Source: JAKLQR01 sp963753165
GTDB lineage: Bacteria; Nitrospirota; Thermodesulfovibrionia; Thermodesulfovibrionales; SM23-35
Assembly (NCBI GenBank): GCA_963753165.1
Contig: CAVWBP010000024.1
Location: 62,001 to 126,000 of the forward strand
DNA length: 64,000 nt
Direction: 5' to 3'
Shown here: in pieces, positions 8,589-16,113 of the stretch
How the letters are laid out: each line of letters starts with the position of its first letter
Numbering within the stretch: position 1 is the stretch's first letter
The notes under the pieces: model-generated
What the model was told of the DNA's origin: nothing
Seen by the model: the letters and a program-made list of their open reading frames with translations, nothing else
Databases searched by the model: none
Position numbers and translations under genes: made by a program

Positions 8589-9348
8589 AGGTTTGATCCG
8601 GAAATATCCGATACTCATAGCGTCTGTTGTCTTCCTGACGGTTCTGGTCGTTTGCGGCTGTAAGGGGAAAGAGGAAAGACAGGTAACAGAAGCCCAGCCT
8701 GTGACGGAGCAGCAGGAGAAAACAGGCGAAAAAACAGAGGGCAGCCCTTCATCCGAAAAGCCGGAAGTTGTCCAACAGCCAACAACCATAAACACAGCTC
8801 CCCGGATTACCAAATTCAATGTTGAGCCACAGACCCCGGTAGCAGGAGATACGATAAAGGCCCAGATCGAGATATTCGACAGGGAAGGGGATGAGGTAAC
8901 CGTTCTCTATCAATGGACGAAAAATGATATTCCCCTGGAAGAGACATCGAACACCTTGCTGCTGACCCGTGAATTCAGGCGAGGGGATAAGCTTTCCGTA
9001 AAGGCGACGCCTGATGACGGAAAAATAAAAGGCGCGTCTTTGACCTTGATTGTGTCTATTGCGAATGCAGCGCCGGTGGTGAAAGGGGTGCCTGAACCCT
9101 TCAGGCTTGACGGAAATATGTACACCTACCAGGTGAACGCCACAGACCCTGATGGGGATGAACTAACCTATACTTTGAAGGAAGCCCCTGACGGTATGAC
9201 GATAGATCCGAAAAAAGGGTTTATACAATGGAAGGTCCCCCCGGATTTTACCGGCACATCCTCTCATACGGTTTCTGTGACCGACGGCCACGGCGGGGAG
9301 ACTACAGGGACTTTTGCCATAGAGATAACCTCTCGACCAGCGAGATAA
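8578..9348 (+). CDS. Lipoprotein with cadherin/He_PIG-type Ig-like domains
   Basis: The start at 8578 gives a hydrophobic signal sequence ending in the lipobox-like VVCGC. A Gln/Glu/Thr/Pro-rich linker follows (about residues 30-70), then a region NTAPRITKFNVEPQTPVAGD that looks like a first Ig-like fold, and a second domain with DPDGDELTYTL and the PDFTGTSSHTVSVTDGHGG ending characteristic of dystroglycan/cadherin-like modules. It is likely an envelope-anchored partner of the pilus tip complex, based on its overlap with pilX. Exact function is unknown. Confidence 0.65.
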   Translation: MRIKGLIRKYPILIASVVFLTVLVVCGCKGKEERQVTEAQPVTEQQEKTGEKTEGSPSSEKPEVVQQPTTINTAPRITKFNVEPQTPVAGDTIKAQIEIFDREGDEVTVLYQWTKNDIPLEETSNTLLLTREFRRGDKLSVKATPDDGKIKGASLTLIVSIANAAPVVKGVPEPFRLDGNMYTYQVNATDPDGDELTYTLKEAPDGMTIDPKKGFIQWKVPPDFTGTSSHTVSVTDGHGGETTGTFAIEITSRPAR

Positions 9349-9802
9349 CAGGCCGTTCCAGTCTTTTCTTTCCGTTGCTTCCCCTAAAACCTCCAGGAAG
9401 ACAGATAGTAAGCAATTGATTACATAATTTATGAATAACATTTCATAAACCATCCACAAAAACCGCTGCAAAATCTACAGATAAATTCAAAATAACACTT
9501 TAATTCATGTAGTTACAAATCAGTATCGAGATAAATACGGAACAGGCGTCAAGTCGTATCCAAAGGTCAAGGTTGTCGGTTCTTTATGGGTATTGAGCAG
9601 AAGAGATATATGAAAATTTTTTTTACCTTTCTTTGTCTTGTTGTCTTCATAAGTCCGGTTTAGAGAACATCCCTTCACCTCCACAGATTAAAAAACATAT
9701 AACTATTTGATTAAAAAGACAAATATGCATATTGACTAAAAATTAGCAAATGATTAATATTATCCCTTCATTTCAAAGAATCTTTAGGGAGGAACTCACG
9801 GT
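9349..9802 (+). other. Intergenic stretch between pilus operon and second gspH
   Basis: About 450 AT-rich bases without a convincing gene. At 9610-9663 a 17-codon reading (MKIFFTFLCLVVFISPV, then stop) follows a purine-rich stretch and looks like a truncated signal sequence; it may be a decayed secreted protein or chance. The promoter of the downstream pilin lies at 9732-9760. I see no clear terminator hairpin. Confidence 0.5.
9732..9760 (+). promoter_or_regulatory. Sigma-70-type promoter of second gspH
   Basis: TTGACT at 9732-9737 and TAATAT at 9755-9760 are separated by 17 bases, close to consensus. The expected start of transcription near 9767 leaves a leader of about 36 bases with a GGAGG box (9787-9793 region) before ATG 9803. 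This means the second GspH paralogue is transcribed separately from the pilY1 operon. Confidence 0.55.
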
Positions 9803-10309
9803 ATGCTCAGAGAAAATGAGAGAGGGGTAACTTTTTTGGAACTTCTTGTGGTCATCAGTATCATCGGTATATTAGCCGTATCTCTCGGGTATTCTTTTGC
9901 GGGATGGCAGGGAAATTACAGGATTGAAAGTGAGACGAAACAGATTTTCTCCGATATCATGGATGCACGGGTCAGGGCTCTTACTGTGCACAGGGACCAT
10001 TTCATTCTCTTCGACACTACCGGCTATGCAACCTATGACGATACCTTTCCTCCCCCGGATGGGAATGGAACATTAGAAAAGGATCAGGATACCTGTATAA
10101 AACAAAAAACTCTGGATGAATATGAGCTGAAAAACGCAGGGGTCAGTAAACTTCCTGTTACATTTAGTATCGACACAAGAGGATTGATATATCCTCAACG
10201 GGACATCCGCATTGTTCATACGCAGAATCCTGACTATGATTGTTTAGCGATAACACAGGCACGGATACGGATGGCCAAATTTAATGGGAGTAAGTGTATT
10301 GATAAATAG
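9803..10309 (+). CDS. GspH/FimT-family minor pilin, second copy
   Basis: A 168-residue prepilin with RGVTFLELLVVISIIGILAV and the same overall plan as the copy at 5756: GYSFAGWQGNYRIES against GFSFEGWIGKYRLES, PPPDGNGTLE against PAPDGNGTLE, DTRGLI, and NPDYDC against DPDYDC. The two are clearly paralogues from an old duplication. Unlike the first copy it has its own promoter and ribosome binding site, and no PilV-W-X partners follow. It may be an alternative tip subunit or an expression-regulated replacement. Confidence 0.8.
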   Translation: MLRENERGVTFLELLVVISIIGILAVSLGYSFAGWQGNYRIESETKQIFSDIMDARVRALTVHRDHFILFDTTGYATYDDTFPPPDGNGTLEKDQDTCIKQKTLDEYELKNAGVSKLPVTFSIDTRGLIYPQRDIRIVHTQNPDYDCLAITQARIRMAKFNGSKCIDK

Positions 10310-10333
10310 AGGATTTGATAAAGATTCACCTTG

Positions 10334-10672
10334 TCATTGGATATGCGCAGCCTTGTCAAGGACCTCTGCAGCCCATTGGTTCAGGCTTTTTCCTGAAGCT
10401 TTTGCTACAGTAAGAACCCTGGCGTGGGTCTCAGAAGAAACACGGAGCATGAGCTTTCCTGAAGCCGGCTTGAATGGCTTGCGCCCGGTGGCTGCACAGT
10501 CAGCGATATAGTGATTGATAGCAGCCTCAAAGTCAGCCCTAAGTTCCTTCACTGTTGCTCCGTGAAAAGTGATGCTGTCTTCAATGCCCAGGACTTTTCC
10601 GGTGAAAATAGTATCTCGCGGGTCAAAGTCGACACGGGCTACGTATCCTTTATATGTCATTACGTTTTTCAT
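10334..10672 (-). CDS. hicB: HicB-family antitoxin
   Basis: A 112-residue protein with the HicB fold in the N-terminal part (TYKGYVARVDFDPRDTIFTG, then GIEDSITFHGATVKELRADF) and a C-terminal ribbon-helix-helix segment (SGKLMLRVSSETHARVLTVA, then SLNQWAAEVLDKA). HicB neutralises the HicA mRNA interferase and represses its own operon. The start at 10672 is chosen because GGAGGT lies just upstream and because it overlaps the hicA stop by four bases (ATGA); a longer frame to 10699 lacks support. Confidence 0.85.
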   Translation of the reverse strand: MKNVMTYKGYVARVDFDPRDTIFTGKVLGIEDSITFHGATVKELRADFEAAINHYIADCAATGRKPFKPASGKLMLRVSSETHARVLTVAKASGKSLNQWAAEVLDKAAHIQ

Positions 10673-10923
10673 GGTATTACCTCCAAATATCGGAACCACT
10701 CGCGCAGTTCTTCGACCTGATATTTTTTCGCTTCTTTGCCCGGGTGCGGACGATGAAGATATCTCCGGCTCCCTTTCAGTTCAAAGACGACGCGAGAACC
10801 TTCTCCTTCTCGTACCTCACCCCCGACTGCGGTTACCAGCGCCTCTATGTCAGAGAAGACAATCCCCGCTCTCGTGGGCGTTGTAAAAATCGCTTCAAGA
10901 GTGCGCCTGTGTTTTGCCTTCAC
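10669..10923 (-). CDS. hicA: HicA-family mRNA interferase toxin
   Basis: An 84-residue protein of the HicA family. HRRTLEAIFTTPTRAGIVFSD is the N-terminal block, GSRVVFELKG contains the strand, and RYLHRPHPGKEAKKYQVEEL carries the conserved His-Arg-Pro-His, matching the longer HicA variants (the K-RTLEAIF type). HicA cleaves mRNA when HicB is lost. It is the first gene of a toxin-antitoxin operon with hicB downstream, and the pair stands between the pilus locus and feoB, separated from feoB by a palindromic repeat. Confidence 0.85.
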   Translation of the reverse strand: MKAKHRRTLEAIFTTPTRAGIVFSDIEALVTAVGGEVREGEGSRVVFELKGSRRYLHRPHPGKEAKKYQVEELREWFRYLEVIP

Positions 10924-11000
10924 GAATTATGCTATCATATTGTGCTATCATATGCAAGCATTATCTGATAGCATTAGGTAATCCTTCAGTGAAGAGTTTA

Positions 11001-11083
11001 ATCCCCTCCTTTACAAGGAGGGGTAGGGGAGGTTTGAATATTTATCAAAAACCCCACCAACCTCCCCTTGTAAAGGGGAGGAT
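11001..11083. repeat. GC-rich palindromic repeat, family A (copy 1)
   Basis: Two inverted arms, ATCCCCTCCTTTACAAGGAG at the left and AACCTCCCCTTGTAAAGGGG at the right, are separated by an AT-rich spacer (TTTGAATATTTATC). Each arm is itself a small palindrome. The right arm recurs almost exactly at 13616, and related CCCCTTGCCAAGGGG cores lie in hemC and purL. This copy sits 3' of feoB and hicA and could act as a bidirectional transcript end. Confidence 0.75.
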
Positions 11084-11114
11084 TTTCCCGCCTGTAACTG
11101 AATGGTTTCCAGCG

Positions 11115-13133
11115 TTAGAGAGGCAATGTGGTAAGGATATAATTGAGTGCGCCTCCCACAAGCAGGGCAAACGGAATAATGAGCGCCATCATCAGGAAGG
11201 CAGTCCTCATCCCCCTCTCTTTCACGATCATGAAGAAATTTGCGATGCAGGGTACAAAAAGGGTCAGGGTAACCAGGCTCACTATGACCTGGTTTTCATT
11301 TAACAGTCCCTTCCTCGCCATATCAAAGAGTCCTGCCGCGCCGTAGTCCCTCCTGAGGAATCCCATGATAAAAGCTTCTGTAGTTTTTGCAGGCAGGCCG
11401 AGGAACTGCACGACGAGTGGCGATGAGCCCTCGACAATACGGTTGAGCACCATAACCTTGTCAAGGAAAAAGAGGACGAGCGTGCCGAGGACAAAGAGGG
11501 GTACCGCCTCTTTCAAATACCACTCGATCCTGCTCAGCGTCTTCATAAGAATATTCCTTACGGTGGGGACCCGGAGCGGAGGCAGTTCGATAAAAAAATC
11601 CGGTCTTTCTCCCGGGAGGAACCTTGATGCGAGATAACCCGACAGAAAAAATACGAACAGAATACACCCTGCCCACCACAAAGTCGCACGGATGGAGAGG
11701 TTCCCGAGCATGCCGAAGATGATGCCAAGCTGTGCCGAGCAGGGGATTGCAAGGGCGATGAGAAAGGTGGCCAGCAGGCGTTCGCGCTTGGTTTCAAGTA
11801 TCCGCGTGGTCATCACCGCCATGGTCCCGCATCCGAGGCCGAGGATCATGGGGAGGATAGCCTTGCCGTTCAGGCCGATGGACCTGAATACCTTGTTCGA
11901 GATAACAGCGAGCCTCGGCAGATACCCGCTGTCCTCGAGAAAACCGAACGCAAGGAAAAAGGTTGCAGTGATAGGGAGAATGATGCCCAGCGCATAGGTG
12001 ACCGCCATGGTAAAGATTCCGTAGCGGCCGATCAGCATGTCCTGGAGGAATGGCAGGGGGACGAGAGATTCGACCGTCTTCCTTATTATGGGGTTGAGAT
12101 AGGTCCCGAATATGACCTCTTCAAAGAAATCAACAAGGAACCCGGCGCCGAAGTTTCCGACAAATTCATAGAAACAGAAGATGACAAAGAGCAGGACCGG
12201 AATTCCGTAGACAGGGTGGATGGTCCATCTGTTCAGATGCTGAAAAAAAGCTCCTGCCTGGACATTGCCGTTCGTCTGGACTTTTCCGGCGATTTCTTCC
12301 GCATATTTTATCCTGCTGTGACCGATCATGTACGAGATCGGTTCCTTTACCCTGGACTGTGCCTCATCCCTGAGGTCTTCGATCTGTTTGATATCCTCTG
12401 GCTTGAGGTTTGTCATGAGCCAGTCCTTGAGGCTCTCGTCACCCGAAAGGATCATAAGCGCCAGAGAACGCTTTGCAATGGGCGCGTCGGGAAGCAGCGA
12501 TGCAATTTTTTCGGCATATTCTTCGATGACCCTGTGATACCGGAGCGCAAGGGAAGACACTTGCGGCTCAAGAACGGCGTCCCTTAATTTCTGCAGGCCT
12601 TTTCTCTGTGGAGCGATTGTGCCGATTACCCCGACACCGAGGAGGGCGCTGAGTTGCGCGTAGTCTATCTCGATCCCCCGTGCCTTTGCCTCGTCTTCCA
12701 TATTCAGATCAAGGATGCACGGGAGTTCCATCTCTGCAAGCTGAATGAGAAGCATGAGTGCCCGCTTCAGATTTTTTGCATCTGCAACAAGCACTACAGA
12801 GTCGAGCTTTTCCTTCAGGAGGATGTCTCTTGTCACCTTCTCGTCCTCGCTCATGGGGGTCAGGTTGTTCACTCCCGGTGAATCGATGACGAGGAGGGTC
12901 TTGTCCTTTATCGAGGCGTTGCCGTACGAAACCTCTACCGTTGTGCCCGGATAATTCGATACCGTAACATACTGGCCGGTCAGAAGGCCGAAGATCACGC
13001 TCTTGCCGACATTGGGATTGCCGATTAATACAACCTTCCCGTCAATCTGGCCCTTATTTCGCTGTCCTTTCCTGTTCCGTCTCCGGCGCCGGTGCGTTAG
13101 GTCTGTTTCTTTTTCTTCTGGCATTTTCTGCAA
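11115..13133 (-). CDS. feoB: Ferrous iron transporter FeoB
   Basis: FeoB is an inner-membrane Fe2+ permease with a cytosolic GTPase domain. The 672 residues show G1 GNPNVGKS (38-45), a G2 threonine in NYPGTTVEV, G3 DSPG and a G4-like NMED. After a helical linker come the hydrophobic Gate motifs (GFLEDSGYLPRLA and GLGCGTMAVMTTRILETKRER). An unusual Arg/Lys tract (HRRRRRNRKGQRNKG) precedes the G domain. The start overlaps the end of fur by 37 bases, so the two are translationally coupled. No feoA is present in the window. Confidence 0.92.
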   Translation of the reverse strand: MQKMPEEKETDLTHRRRRRNRKGQRNKGQIDGKVVLIGNPNVGKSVIFGLLTGQYVTVSNYPGTTVEVSYGNASIKDKTLLVIDSPGVNNLTPMSEDEKVTRDILLKEKLDSVVLVADAKNLKRALMLLIQLAEMELPCILDLNMEDEAKARGIEIDYAQLSALLGVGVIGTIAPQRKGLQKLRDAVLEPQVSSLALRYHRVIEEYAEKIASLLPDAPIAKRSLALMILSGDESLKDWLMTNLKPEDIKQIEDLRDEAQSRVKEPISYMIGHSRIKYAEEIAGKVQTNGNVQAGAFFQHLNRWTIHPVYGIPVLLFVIFCFYEFVGNFGAGFLVDFFEEVIFGTYLNPIIRKTVESLVPLPFLQDMLIGRYGIFTMAVTYALGIILPITATFFLAFGFLEDSGYLPRLAVISNKVFRSIGLNGKAILPMILGLGCGTMAVMTTRILETKRERLLATFLIALAIPCSAQLGIIFGMLGNLSIRATLWWAGCILFVFFLSGYLASRFLPGERPDFFIELPPLRVPTVRNILMKTLSRIEWYLKEAVPLFVLGTLVLFFLDKVMVLNRIVEGSSPLVVQFLGLPAKTTEAFIMGFLRRDYGAAGLFDMARKGLLNENQVIVSLVTLTLFVPCIANFFMIVKERGMRTAFLMMALIIPFALLVGGALNYILTTLPL

Positions 13134-13549
13134 TATCCCCTGATCTCCAGCGTGTGAGTGGTCCCCTGAAACCCCTGCTGCCTGCAGAGGTCTTCCTGAA
13201 GCCGTTCAAGCTTGTCCGAATAGAATTCGATTGCGCTGCCGCATCCGATGCAGAGCATGTGGTCGTGATGCTCGTGACCGAATGAGCGTTCATATACCGT
13301 GCCGTGTTCTGTTTTCCTCACCTGTCCGATGAGGCCGCATTCACAGAGGAGGCTGATCGTCCTGTAGACGGACGCCCGGGAAGCCTTTGCCCCCGCTTTC
13401 CGTATCTCGATATAGAGGGTTTCGGGGTCGAAATGACCGTTCCGGGACATGGTTTTTTCCAATATGGCTGACCGCTCTTTGGTGAACCGCTGACCGCGTT
13501 CTTTCAGGAATCTGCTGAATAACTGCTTCTGTACGGGTTTCTCTCGCAT
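13097..13549 (-). CDS. fur: Fur-family metalloregulator
   Basis: A 150-residue Fur-type repressor. The winged helix includes RASVYRTISLLCECGLI, followed by the metal-binding HEHHDHMLCIGCG and a C-terminal CRKC pair, indicating a structural Zn site. The context, upstream of and overlapping feoB, makes iron the likely signal (Zur- or PerR-like function is less likely). The ATG at 13549 is the first possible start, since an in-frame TGA lies eight codons upstream. No Shine-Dalgarno is seen; the 29-bp operator occupies the leader. The lysine-rich end (KKKKQT) lies in the feoB overlap. Confidence 0.85.
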   Translation of the reverse strand: MREKPVQKQLFSRFLKERGQRFTKERSAILEKTMSRNGHFDPETLYIEIRKAGAKASRASVYRTISLLCECGLIGQVRKTEHGTVYERSFGHEHHDHMLCIGCGSAIEFYSDKLERLQEDLCRQQGFQGTTHTLEIRGYCRKCQKKKKQT

Positions 13550-13551
13550 GG

Positions 13552-13580
13552 TTGTAATTGAGACTGAGTCTCAATTACAA
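13552..13580. promoter_or_regulatory. Perfect 29-bp palindromic operator upstream of fur
   Basis: Arms TTGTAATTGAGAC and GTCTCAATTACAA (13 bases each) flank a TGA centre. The inner part TTGAGACTGAGTCTCAA resembles Fur boxes of the TTGAGAAT-ATTCTCAA type. It abuts the -10 box and ends two bases from the fur start codon, so bound protein would block initiation. Autoregulation of fur-feoB by Fur is the natural reading. Confidence 0.75.
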
Positions 13581-13609
13581 TTTTACCTGAACAGTATCTC
13601 TGCTGTCAA
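13580..13609 (-). promoter_or_regulatory. Promoter of fur-feoB
   Basis: Read on the minus strand, TTGACA (13609-13604) and TAAAAT (13585-13580) are separated by 18 bases. The predicted transcription start near 13573 lies inside the palindromic operator, giving a leader of about 25 bases with no ribosome binding site. Confidence 0.65.
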
Positions 13610-13615
13610 TACTTC

Positions 13616-13673
13616 TCAAAAACCCCCACCAACCTCCCCTTGTAAAGGGGAGGATACTGCCACATGTGACTGA
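13616..13673. repeat. GC-rich palindromic repeat, family A (copy 2)
   Basis: The string from CAAAAACCCCCACCAACCTC through CTTGTAAAGGGGAGGAT nearly duplicates the right half of the repeat at 11001-11083, in the same orientation, and the similarity trails into TGTGACTGAA against TGTAACTGAA. The two copies flank hence bracket feoB-fur, 2.6 kb apart. This copy lies between the fur promoter and argG. Confidence 0.75.
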
Positions 13674-13784
13674 AAGATATGCACCGCGTCCGTTTTACAT
13701 TTTTCTGCCTTTTATGCTAAGGTTGATTGTTTGGAAGCGGTATCGCTGCTTTCTTGCAGAAAAACAATGAATGGAGGCATATCC

Positions 13785-14984
13785 GTGAAGAATAAGATAG
13801 TCCTTGCCTATTCCGGAGGACTTGATACCTCTGTCGCGATAGAGTGGCTGAAAGAGACATACGGGGCGGAAGTTATCGCCTTCTGCGCAGACCTCGGTCA
13901 GGGCGAAGACCTTGAGGAAATTAAGAAAAAGGCCCTGCAGACCGGGGCATCGAAGGTATATGTAGAGGACCTCCGGGAGGAATTCACCCGCAATTACCTC
14001 TTTCCCATGCTCAGGGCGAATGCCGTATACGAGGGCTCGTATCTCCTCGGCACGTCAATCGCACGGCCGTTAATTGCAAAAAAGCAGATCGATATTGCAA
14101 AAAAGGAACGGGCATATGCCGTTGCACACGGGGCGACAGGAAAGGGGAACGACCAGGTTAGGTTCGAACTTACCTATTACGCGCTGAAGCCGGATATCAA
14201 GGTTCTCGCTCCCTGGAGGGAATGGCCCTTCGATTCGCGGAGCTCTTTAATAGAATACGCGCAGAAACACGGCATTCCTGTTGAGGCGACAAAGGCGAAA
14301 CCCTACAGCATAGACAGAAACCTTTTCCATATAAGCTATGAAGGCGGAATCCTCGAGGACCCATGGAAAGAGCCCCCGCAGGCTATGTACACCATGATTA
14401 CCCCCCCGGAAAAGGCAACAGGCAAAGCACGGTATCTTGAAATAACCTACCGGAACGGGAATCCGGTAGCGGTTGACGGCGACCGCCTCTCGCCTGCCCG
14501 TCTCCTTGCAAGGCTCAACACAATCGCAGGAGCACATGGCGTCGGAAGGGTTGATATCGTTGAAAACAGGTACGTGGGGATAAAATCACGGGGCGTCTAT
14601 GAAACCCCCGGAGGCACGGTGCTGCATGCCGCGCACAGGGCGATTGAATCGCTTGTGCTCGACAGGGAGGTCATGCACCTGAGGGACACCCTTATCCCGC
14701 GCTATGCGGAGCTGATTTATTACGGATACTGGTTCTCTCCGGAGAGGGTCGTTCTGCAGAACATGATAGACGACATACAGAAAGACGTCACAGGGACCGC
14801 AAGGGTGAAGCTCTATAAGGGAAGCTGCTCTGTTGCGGGGCGGAAATCGCCGCATTCGTTATACGATGCAAAACTCGCAACCTTTGAGGCCGAAGATGTT
14901 TATAATCAAAAGGATGCGGAGGGATTTATAAAGATCAACGCGCTAAGGCTGAAATTGAAGAGTCTGAAACACTCAAGCAGGTAA
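13785..14984 (+). CDS. argG: Argininosuccinate synthase
   Basis: ArgG joins citrulline and aspartate with ATP in the penultimate step of arginine synthesis. The N-terminal PP-loop motif LAYSGGLDTSVAIEW, then the ATGKGNDQVRFELTY block and SYEGGILEDPW are all present, and the length of 399 residues is normal. The start is taken as GTG 13785, because GGAGG lies seven bases upstream and the family begins just before KIVLAYSGG; in-frame ATGs at 13731 and 13767 lack such a site. Eight bases separate it from dprA. Confidence 0.95.
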   Translation: MKNKIVLAYSGGLDTSVAIEWLKETYGAEVIAFCADLGQGEDLEEIKKKALQTGASKVYVEDLREEFTRNYLFPMLRANAVYEGSYLLGTSIARPLIAKKQIDIAKKERAYAVAHGATGKGNDQVRFELTYYALKPDIKVLAPWREWPFDSRSSLIEYAQKHGIPVEATKAKPYSIDRNLFHISYEGGILEDPWKEPPQAMYTMITPPEKATGKARYLEITYRNGNPVAVDGDRLSPARLLARLNTIAGAHGVGRVDIVENRYVGIKSRGVYETPGGTVLHAAHRAIESLVLDREVMHLRDTLIPRYAELIYYGYWFSPERVVLQNMIDDIQKDVTGTARVKLYKGSCSVAGRKSPHSLYDAKLATFEAEDVYNQKDAEGFIKINALRLKLKSLKHSSR

Positions 14985-14991
14985 ATACGCG

Positions 14992-16113
14992 ATGCAGGCA
15001 TTACAATCTGTCATTCATTCGGAATCAATGTCGGATATTCGATACTGGATTGCATTATCTCAATTGCCCGATGTCGGGCCGGTGAGAGCAAAAAACCTGC
15101 TCTCGGTATTCGGTTCTCCCGGAAGGGTTTTTTCTGCCGGACCTGATTCCCTGCGCGCTTCGCATGGAATCAGCAGCCGGATCGCCGGCAGTATTCGGGA
15201 ATTTTCTGCCTGGGACAGGATCGAAAAACAGATCGAAGAGATGGCGAGACAGGATATCAGGGCAGTTCCGTATTCCGATCCCTCGTACCCTGAGATGCTG
15301 CGGGCAGTGGAAGACGCACCCGTAGTCCTCTATCAGATGGGCGGGTTCGAAACAGAGGATAAGTACGCGCTTGCAATCGTAGGGTCCAGGAGGCCGACAG
15401 ACTATGGAGTATCGGTCGCGGAGAAATTATCAGAGGACCTTGCATCCATGGGATTTACCATTGTGAGCGGAATGGCGCGGGGTATTGACTCAATCTCTCA
15501 CCGCGGCGCACTGAAAGCAGGGGGGAGAACTATCGCGGTGCTCGGCTCGGGACTTGATATCCCCTATCCTCCGGAGAATAAGGGCCTTATGGAAAAGATT
15601 GCACGCGAGGGATGTGTTCTCAGTGAATTCCCTCCGGGAACGCGTCCGGACAAGGAAAACTTTCCGAGGAGAAACAGGCTCATCAGCGGTCTTTCGCTCG
15701 GTACGCTGGTCGTTGAGGCAACATACGACAGCGGGTCCCTCATTACCGCAGAGTATGCCCTTGAACAGGGAAGAGAGGTTTTTGCAGTCCCCGGGAATGT
15801 CACCTCTCCGAATTCGCTGGGCACAAACACCCTGATCAGGAGGGGCGCGGTCCTTACCCGGAAAGCCGAAGATATTGTGGAAGAACTTGCCCCTGTACTG
15901 AAAGGGTTTATAAAATTAAGAGACAAGGCAGCTATTGATGTTACCGGGGAGGAAAAGAAGCTCTGCGATCTCCTCTCCGGTGAACCGAAACAGGTTGACG
16001 CTATTTCGCGCGAGAGCGGATTGCCGGCATCGAAGGTGCTCGGCATACTCCTCGGATTAGAATTGAAAGGCGCGGTGAAACAAATTACAGGAAAGAGGTT
16101 TTATCTTGCATGA
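14992..16113 (+). CDS. dprA: DNA processing protein DprA
   Basis: DprA loads RecA on incoming single-stranded DNA during transformation. The 373 residues have an N-terminal SAM/HhH-like region (LSQLPDVGPVRAKNLLSVFG), then the Rossmann-like core with AIVGSRRPTDYG, SGMARGIDSISHRGAL, TIAVLGSGLDIPYP, FPRRNRLISGLS and the GSLITAEYALEQGREVFAVP signature, and a C-terminal winged-helix-like domain. It overlaps topA by four bases (ATGA), as in many genomes. With the pilus genes nearby it may support DNA uptake. Confidence 0.95.
   Translation: MQALQSVIHSESMSDIRYWIALSQLPDVGPVRAKNLLSVFGSPGRVFSAGPDSLRASHGISSRIAGSIREFSAWDRIEKQIEEMARQDIRAVPYSDPSYPEMLRAVEDAPVVLYQMGGFETEDKYALAIVGSRRPTDYGVSVAEKLSEDLASMGFTIVSGMARGIDSISHRGALKAGGRTIAVLGSGLDIPYPPENKGLMEKIAREGCVLSEFPPGTRPDKENFPRRNRLISGLSLGTLVVEATYDSGSLITAEYALEQGREVFAVPGNVTSPNSLGTNTLIRRGAVLTRKAEDIVEELAPVLKGFIKLRDKAAIDVTGEEKKLCDLLSGEPKQVDAISRESGLPASKVLGILLGLELKGAVKQITGKRFYLA

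Noticed and set aside
9349..9802. A c-di-GMP riboswitch before the second pilin gene
   Set aside because: I could not find the conserved GEMM core elements in this stretch; a simple promoter explains it.
11001..13673. feoB-fur as a transposon with repeat ends
   Set aside because: The flanking repeats are direct, belong to a family found also inside purL and hemC, and no transposase lies between them.
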